Shown: positions 5,624-9,321 of the stretch, one piece after another | Layout: each line of letters opens with the position of its first letter | Position numbering within the stretch: position 1 is the stretch's first letter | DNA from: Candidatus Limimorpha equi | GTDB taxonomy: Bacteria; Bacteroidota; Bacteroidia; Bacteroidales; F082 | Assembly (NCBI GenBank): GCA_018065885.1 | Contig: JAGHSL010000222.1 | Location: 1-9,321, forward strand | DNA length: 9,321 bases | Direction of reading: 5' to 3' | Made by a program: the position numbers and the translations under genes | Notes under the pieces: model-generated | Seen by the model: only the letters and a program-made list of their open reading frames with translations | What the model was told of the DNA's origin: nothing | Databases searched by the model: none

Positions 5624-6415
5624 ATGATTAATTTAAAAGGAAAAACGGCACTCATAACCGGCGGCGGTTCAGGCATCGGACAATCCATTGCCATTCACTT
5701 GGCTCAGGAAGGGTGCAACCTGATACTCACCGGCTTAGGCCTCGACGGTTTGAATCAAACCAAGACAACTTGCGAGAAATTCGGAGTGAAAGCCTACGCA
5801 ACAGAAACTCAATTAGACGATTACGCTTCCATCGACCGGCTCTATGACTATGTCGTCAACTTAGGCGTCACCATAGATGTTTATGTGCTGAATGCAGGTA
5901 TTTCGCAACGCGAAAAGGCTTTGGAAACCGATTTTTCAGTCGATGAAAAAATCATGAAAATCGACTTCTTAAGTAGCGTTTATCTCGTCAAAAAATTCAA
6001 GGAGATGATTAAATCGGCTGAACATGTGCAGTTTAGCGTTACCACTTCCCTATCGGGTCTGTTTGGTTTTCCTTTGCGCTCGGCTTATTGCGCAGCAAAA
6101 CATGCCCTTTTCGGTTTTTATGAATCCTTGGAACTGGAATACGACAACATCAATGTCACCTTCCTCATTCCGGGACGCATCAACACGCAAATCAGCAAAA
6201 GTGCCCTGCATGGTGATGGTACCGCCCATGCCAAAATGGATGCCGGACAAGCCACAGGACTTTCGGTTGAAAGATGCGGCGCCATTGCCGTTAACGCAAT
6301 TAAAAAACAGAAACACAGAAAGTTAATCGGCAAAAAAGAATTGCTCATGGCTTACATCCACAAGTATTGCCTTGGCTTGTATTACAAACTGGCGCGGAAG
6401 ATTTCAGCGACCTAA
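5624..6415 (+). CDS. SDR-family oxidoreductase (DHRS7-like)
   Basis: 263 residues, classical short-chain dehydrogenase length. The Rossmann glycine motif TGGGSGIG is at residues 12-19, NAG at 90-92, the catalytic Ser at S142 (TTSLSG), and Tyr/Lys at Y155 and K159 (YCAAK). PGRINT near 185 and the C-terminal AYIHKYCLGLYYKLARK resemble the DHRS7 group, whose tails tend to associate with membranes. Two deviations: the position usually held by the fourth catalytic residue, Asn, appears to be D114 (IDFLSSV), and the end of beta-2 reads LTGLGLDGL instead of the usual LxxR, so the Arg that favours NADP is absent. The 64-base gap to the VOC gene and the lack of a clear promoter between them suggest one transcript. 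The substrate is unknown. Confidence 0.9.
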   Translation: MINLKGKTALITGGGSGIGQSIAIHLAQEGCNLILTGLGLDGLNQTKTTCEKFGVKAYATETQLDDYASIDRLYDYVVNLGVTIDVYVLNAGISQREKALETDFSVDEKIMKIDFLSSVYLVKKFKEMIKSAEHVQFSVTTSLSGLFGFPLRSAYCAAKHALFGFYESLELEYDNINVTFLIPGRINTQISKSALHGDGTAHAKMDAGQATGLSVERCGAIAVNAIKKQKHRKLIGKKELLMAYIHKYCLGLYYKLARKISAT

Positions 6416-6431
6416 ATATATTTCCACAACC

Positions 6432-6468
6432 TTAAATCATTAAATCTTAAATCTTTAAATCCTTAAAT
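6432..6468. repeat. 7-8 bp tandem array of TTAAAT words
   Basis: TTAAAT recurs at 6432, 6440, 6447, 6455 and 6463, i.e. steps of 8, 7, 8 and 8 bases, separated by C-rich linkers. It fills most of the 64-base spacer between the dehydrogenase and VOC genes and ends 11 bases before the next start codon. It might keep the ribosome-entry region unstructured; this is speculation. Confidence 0.6.
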
Positions 6469-6479
6469 TCCAAACCGTC

Positions 6480-7547
6480 ATGAAAGAAAAAATAATTTGC
6501 GGTATACAGCAGGTCGGCATTGGCGTTGCCGATGTCATCGAAGCATGGAAATGGTACTACGACAATTTCGGCTACGAAGTGAAAATCGTTGACGCTGAAG
6601 GTGTTGCCGAGCGGATGCTGCCTTACACGGGTGGCAAGCCACAGCCTCGACGCGCCATCATGGCTTTCAATATTCGCGGCGGCGGCGGATTCGAAATCTG
6701 GCAGCCCAAAGGTCGCGAACTTAATTATCTGAAAAAGCCTTTGCGGTTGGGCGATTACGGCATTTTAGTCGCAAAAATCAAGACGGCCAACATTCAGAAC
6801 GCCTTCGATACTTTCAAACGCAAAGGACTTGATGTCATCACCACAATCAGCGAAACGCCAATGGGTTACAGGCATTTCTTCATGAAAGACCCATACGAAA
6901 ATCTCTTCGAAATTGAAGAAGACAATTACGTTTTCATCAAGGAGAAGAAAGCCACTGGCGGCGCCAACGGCGTAACCATCGGTGTGAGCGACATCGACCG
7001 TTCAATAGATTTTTACGCAAAACTGCTTGATTACGATAAAGTTGCATACGACCATACGGATTTCTTCAGCGATCTGAAAGGCGTTCCTGGCGGTGAAAAC
7101 GCATTGCGTCGTGTCGTCTTGGAACGTTCCAAACCGATTGAAGGACCACTCAGCCGAGTGATGGGAACTTCACACATCGAACTGTTGCAAAACCTCGATG
7201 AGCCAGGCCGACAACTCCGCGACGGACGCTATTGGGGCGACCCAGGGTTTATCCATCTCTGCTTCGACGTGCGCAACATGGATGCCATCAAGGAACAGAC
7301 AGAAGCTCTTGGACATCCATTTGTCTGCGACAGCGGTGTGGATTTCGACATGGGCGATGCCAACGGCCATTTCACCTACGTTGAAGACCCCGACGGCACA
7401 CTGATTGAATTTGTCGAGACTTTCAAAGTTCCAATTTCCAAGAAACTCGGGCTATCATTCAATATGGCCGACAAAGACGACCACAAGCCGCTGCGCATCA
7501 TGAAACTGCTGCGCTTTGCAAAAGTGAAACGCGAGAATATCAAATGA
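6480..7547 (+). CDS. Tandem two-domain VOC (glyoxalase-fold) protein
   Basis: 355 residues, no signal peptide, so cytoplasmic. Two complete VOC domains: about 8-150 (IQQVGIGVADVIEAWKWYY to NLFEIEED) and 162-316 (GVTIGVSDIDRSIDFYAKLL to GTLIEFVET). At the four metal-ligand positions, domain 2 has E234 (SHIELLQ), H259 (GFIHLCFDV) and E310 (LIEFVE), but G164 where His usually sits. Domain 1 shows Q11, E72 (FEIWQ) and E144 but no His near 93. Size and layout recall 4-hydroxyphenylpyruvate dioxygenase, but the first of the two active-site histidines of that enzyme is missing, so I do not assign it. Lyases, epimerases and dioxygenases all use this fold. Probably co-transcribed with the SDR gene. 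It ends at a shared terminator. Confidence 0.85.
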   Translation: MKEKIICGIQQVGIGVADVIEAWKWYYDNFGYEVKIVDAEGVAERMLPYTGGKPQPRRAIMAFNIRGGGGFEIWQPKGRELNYLKKPLRLGDYGILVAKIKTANIQNAFDTFKRKGLDVITTISETPMGYRHFFMKDPYENLFEIEEDNYVFIKEKKATGGANGVTIGVSDIDRSIDFYAKLLDYDKVAYDHTDFFSDLKGVPGGENALRRVVLERSKPIEGPLSRVMGTSHIELLQNLDEPGRQLRDGRYWGDPGFIHLCFDVRNMDAIKEQTEALGHPFVCDSGVDFDMGDANGHFTYVEDPDGTLIEFVETFKVPISKKLGLSFNMADKDDHKPLRIMKLLRFAKVKRENIK

Positions 7548-7576
7548 AAAAAGCCAGCCTAACGGCTGGCTTTTTT
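7547..7576. terminator. Bidirectional intrinsic terminator
   Basis: A perfect 7-bp GC-rich stem GCCAGCC (7553-7559) and GGCTGGC (7564-7570) with loop TAAC, preceded by six A (7547-7552) and followed by six T (7571-7576). The symmetry lets it end both the plus-strand VOC transcript, whose TGA overlaps its first base, and the minus-strand chaperone transcript, which stops at 7599. Confidence 0.92.
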
Positions 7577-7598
7577 AAACAACAAAACTGACTTTCAA

Positions 7599-8117
7599 TT
7601 ATTTGATACCTAATTTAGCTTTCACATCTTTAGTAGCATCAACAGCATCGGTACCGATATAGACGGCAGCGCCAGTAGCGGCATCAAGGATGTAGGTATA
7701 ACCTTTTTCCTTACCGACAGCGTTGATGGCGTTCTGAATCTTTTCGAGGATTGGAGATAGTTTTTCAGCTCGTTTGGCTTCGAATTCCTGCTCGGCATTA
7801 GCCTGAAACTGCTGGATACGGCCCTGTAGATCTATGATTTCCTTTTCTTTCGATTGTTTCACCAAATTCGACATGGTAGCCTGATTAGCTTCGTAATCCT
7901 GCATCTTGGTCTGGTATTCGGTAGCCATCACCTGCAATTGCTTTTCAAGCTCTCCATAGTAGGCTTCAAGCTCTTTTTCAGCCTTTGCCTTATCAGGCAT
8001 GGCATCGAGGATTTCAGCTGTGTTTACATGAGCGATTTTCACTTGTGCGCTGACCACGCCGTTCATCACGAACAGGGCTACAGCAAGAAATAAAACTTTA
8101 AATAATTTGTTCATCAT
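7599..8117 (-). CDS. skp: OmpH/Skp-family periplasmic chaperone (second copy)
   Basis: 172 residues, normal for Skp/OmpH. A signal peptide (MNKLFKVLFLAVALFVMNGVVSA) has a likely cut before Gln. The mature chain begins QVKIAHVNTAEIL, the characteristic first strand. A long charged helical-hairpin region of about residues 40-125 follows (EKELEAYYGELEKQLQ to EFEAKRAEKLSPILEKI), then the closing strand GYTYILDAATGAAVYI. Such proteins form trimeric 'jellyfish' cages that hold unfolded outer-membrane proteins in the periplasm for delivery to BamA. It is the third gene in the order bamA-skp-skp. ATG codons at 8117 and 8114 are adjacent. A TATCTTTG box upstream suggests it can also be expressed on its own. 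Confidence 0.92.
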   Translation of the reverse strand: MMNKLFKVLFLAVALFVMNGVVSAQVKIAHVNTAEILDAMPDKAKAEKELEAYYGELEKQLQVMATEYQTKMQDYEANQATMSNLVKQSKEKEIIDLQGRIQQFQANAEQEFEAKRAEKLSPILEKIQNAINAVGKEKGYTYILDAATGAAVYIGTDAVDATKDVKAKLGIK

Positions 8118-8162
8118 GCGGATTTTTAATGATTTAACTCTAATTTATTCTTAATTGAGCGG

Positions 8163-8170
8163 CAAAGATA
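8163..8170 (-). promoter_or_regulatory. Possible internal promoter for the second skp gene
   Basis: The complement reads TATCTTTG followed by C, a full match to TAnnTTTG, in the 74-base gap between the two skp genes. Predicted start near 8157 and a leader of about 40 bases. No TTTG box stands at the standard distance; the nearest, the complement of 8186-8189, leaves only 15 bases. Support is therefore partial. Confidence 0.4.
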
Positions 8171-8191
8171 AGGATTTTTTCAATACAAAAA

Positions 8192-8848
8192 TCATTTCTT
8201 TCCAGCAGGTTTGGTTGGTGCAGGAGTTTTGCCACCACCATTGCCCGATGCGCTTGGCTTGCTGTTGCCACCGACAGCAGCACTTCTGTGACGGTCTTCG
8301 CGGCGGACAGTCTGCATCACATTGCCAAGCTGGTCAAGGACTTCATCGCTGATGTCGTTCTTGTCGTTTGCATAAAGGATTGATGTTCCCGAAGCCAAGT
8401 CAAGGACAAAAGCATAGTTTTTAGTCAGAGCCAATTCCTGCATGGCTGTATAAATCTTTTCCTGAATAGGCTGCACCAATTCTGTACGTTTCTGGTAAAG
8501 TTGACCTTCCGCACCAAAATACTGCATCTGCAAGTTTTTGGCTTCCTGTTCCTTATTGATGATTTCCTGTTCACGGGCATGTTTCTGGTCTTCCGAAAGC
8601 AGCACCATCTCGGTCTGATACTTGCTGTACATTTCCGAGACCTTGTCCATGACAGCTTTGATTTCATTCTGCCATTTCTGCGAAAGGGCATTCAGTTCTT
8701 CTTGAGCATCACCATATTCAGGAATGTTTTCCATGATGTACTCTGAATCAACGTAAACGATTTTCTGACCGCCAATCTGGGCATTTGCACCCATCACACC
8801 GAAACAGACGATGGCTGCGGTCAACAACAATGATTTCAATTTTTTCAT
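8192..8848 (-). CDS. skp: OmpH/Skp-family periplasmic chaperone (first copy) with disordered C-terminal tail
   Basis: 218 residues. Signal peptide MKKLKSLLLTAAIVCFGVMGANA with Gln as the likely first mature residue. Core as in Skp: KIVYVDSEYIMENIPEY strand, charged helical arms at about residues 45-140 (QEELNALSQKWQNEIKAVM to RTELVQPIQEKIYTAM), and a closing strand NYAFVLDLASGTSILY. Compared with its neighbour it carries about 35 extra C-terminal residues rich in Gly, Ser, Pro and Lys (from about RREDRH to GKK), with no hydrophobic content, probably disordered and basic. It begins 62 bases after the bamA stop with no promoter seen between, so it is likely co-transcribed with bamA. The role is chaperoning outer-membrane proteins on their way to BamA. 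Confidence 0.92.
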   Translation of the reverse strand: MKKLKSLLLTAAIVCFGVMGANAQIGGQKIVYVDSEYIMENIPEYGDAQEELNALSQKWQNEIKAVMDKVSEMYSKYQTEMVLLSEDQKHAREQEIINKEQEAKNLQMQYFGAEGQLYQKRTELVQPIQEKIYTAMQELALTKNYAFVLDLASGTSILYANDKNDISDEVLDQLGNVMQTVRREDRHRSAAVGGNSKPSASGNGGGKTPAPTKPAGKK

Positions 8849-8910
8849 TTTATTTCAATTTAAATTATTTCAAAAACATGATTTATCATACAAGAATCGT
8901 TCCAAAATCA

Positions 8911-9321
8911 TCAGTCGATGGAACCGCCGATGGAGAAATGAAACTGGCTGCCACCTGCATCGGGAACGCCATACACATTATCAAAGCCATAGCCCCAGTC
9001 GAGACCGAGCAAGCCGAACATCGGCAAGTAGATGCGCACGCCGAGACCTGCCGAACGCTTCACATTGAACGGGTCAAAATTCTTGAAGTCCAACCAGCAA
9101 TTACCAGCCTCAAGGAAGGTCAAGGCATAAATGGTGGCCTGAGGATTCAGCGACAAAGGATAACGAAGTTCGAGAGTGTATTTTGAGTAAATGTCACCAC
9201 CAGTCGTCGTGCCATAGTAGCCAGGTGTCAACGATTCATTCTTATAACCACGCATACCAATCAATTCACGGCTGTCAAGCGAATAGTTGCTCAAGCCATC
9301 GCCACCCAAATAAAAACGGTG
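8911..9321 (-). CDS. bamA: BamA (Omp85) outer-membrane assembly factor, C-terminal fragment
   Basis: 136 codons of the C-terminal beta-barrel, entering from the right edge in frame as HRFYLGGDGLSNY; there is no start codon in the window. FYLGGDGLSNY and ELIGMRGY are hallmark BamA sequences, the second being the conserved (V/M)RG(F/Y) loop-6 motif. SAGLGVRIYLPMFGLLGLDWGYGFD and FHFSIG are the last barrel strands. BamA is the central channel that inserts barrel proteins into the outer membrane, receiving them from Skp-type chaperones such as the two encoded next. The chain ends SIGGSID, without the terminal aromatic residue that usually closes the last strand of outer-membrane barrels. Confidence 0.93.
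   Translation of the reverse strand, partial: HRFYLGGDGLSNYSLDSRELIGMRGYKNESLTPGYYGTTTGGDIYSKYTLELRYPLSLNPQATIYALTFLEAGNCWLDFKNFDPFNVKRSAGLGVRIYLPMFGLLGLDWGYGFDNVYGVPDAGGSQFHFSIGGSID

Noticed and set aside
5388..5627. 79-codon plus-strand open frame before the SDR gene
   Set aside because: It consists of the degenerate 9-10 bp repeats and the promoter region, has no family resemblance, and overlaps the SDR start.
6480..7547. 4-hydroxyphenylpyruvate dioxygenase (hpd)
   Set aside because: Length and two-domain layout fit, but the first active-site His of the C-terminal domain is G164, so the iron site of that enzyme is incomplete.
8785..9186. 133-codon plus-strand open frame across the skp-bamA junction
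   Set aside because: It is antisense to conserved BamA barrel motifs and the Skp signal peptide, and its own translation is not protein-like.
1..9321. Mobile element, defence system or phage genes
   Set aside because: All convincing genes are envelope or metabolic housekeeping families, with no transposase, integrase, toxin-antitoxin or restriction genes visible.

Overview
The window looks like ordinary chromosomal DNA of a Bacteroidota bacterium, most likely of the order Bacteroidales. The evidence is: promoters of the Bacteroidota sigma type (TAnnTTTG, with TTTG about 20 bases upstream); A-rich start-codon contexts instead of clear Shine-Dalgarno sequences; exported proteins whose predicted mature form begins with Gln; and the order bamA - skp/ompH - skp/ompH, which is typical of this phylum. 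I see no rRNA, tRNA, CRISPR array, transposase or phage gene.

Left part, minus strand (1-1944): an envelope export unit with a TolC-family outer-membrane channel (586-1944), followed downstream by the N-terminus of a HlyD/RND-type membrane-fusion protein (1-256, cut by the window edge). The inner-membrane pump would lie outside the window. The 329 bases between them are packed with small repeats: an 8-bp array, several perfect dyads, and three tandem copies of a 47-bp unit that is itself built from heptads.

Middle, plus strand (2138-7547): an exported M23 metallopeptidase (2138-3838); a lipoprotein with two aspartic-protease motifs and a C-terminal PDZ-like domain (3989-5242); and a probable two-gene unit of a DHRS7-like short-chain dehydrogenase (5624-6415) and a double-VOC (glyoxalase-fold) protein (6480-7547). 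Each of the first three has its own recognisable promoter. Two promoters carry unusual dyad arrays: TGTAAA/TTTACA words spaced 11 bp apart upstream of the M23 gene, and TTTGCAG/CTGCAAA words over the promoter and leader of the dehydrogenase gene.

Right part, minus strand (7599-9321): the outer-membrane-protein assembly cluster, read as the 3' end of bamA, then two tandem OmpH/Skp periplasmic chaperones. It converges on the VOC gene and shares a strong bidirectional terminator with it (7547-7576).

The common theme is envelope biogenesis: export, cell-wall remodelling, proteolysis and outer-membrane protein assembly. No gene here is clearly a new system. The least explained content is intergenic: nearly every long gap carries a different degenerate tandem array of 7-10 bp period, together with small palindromes.
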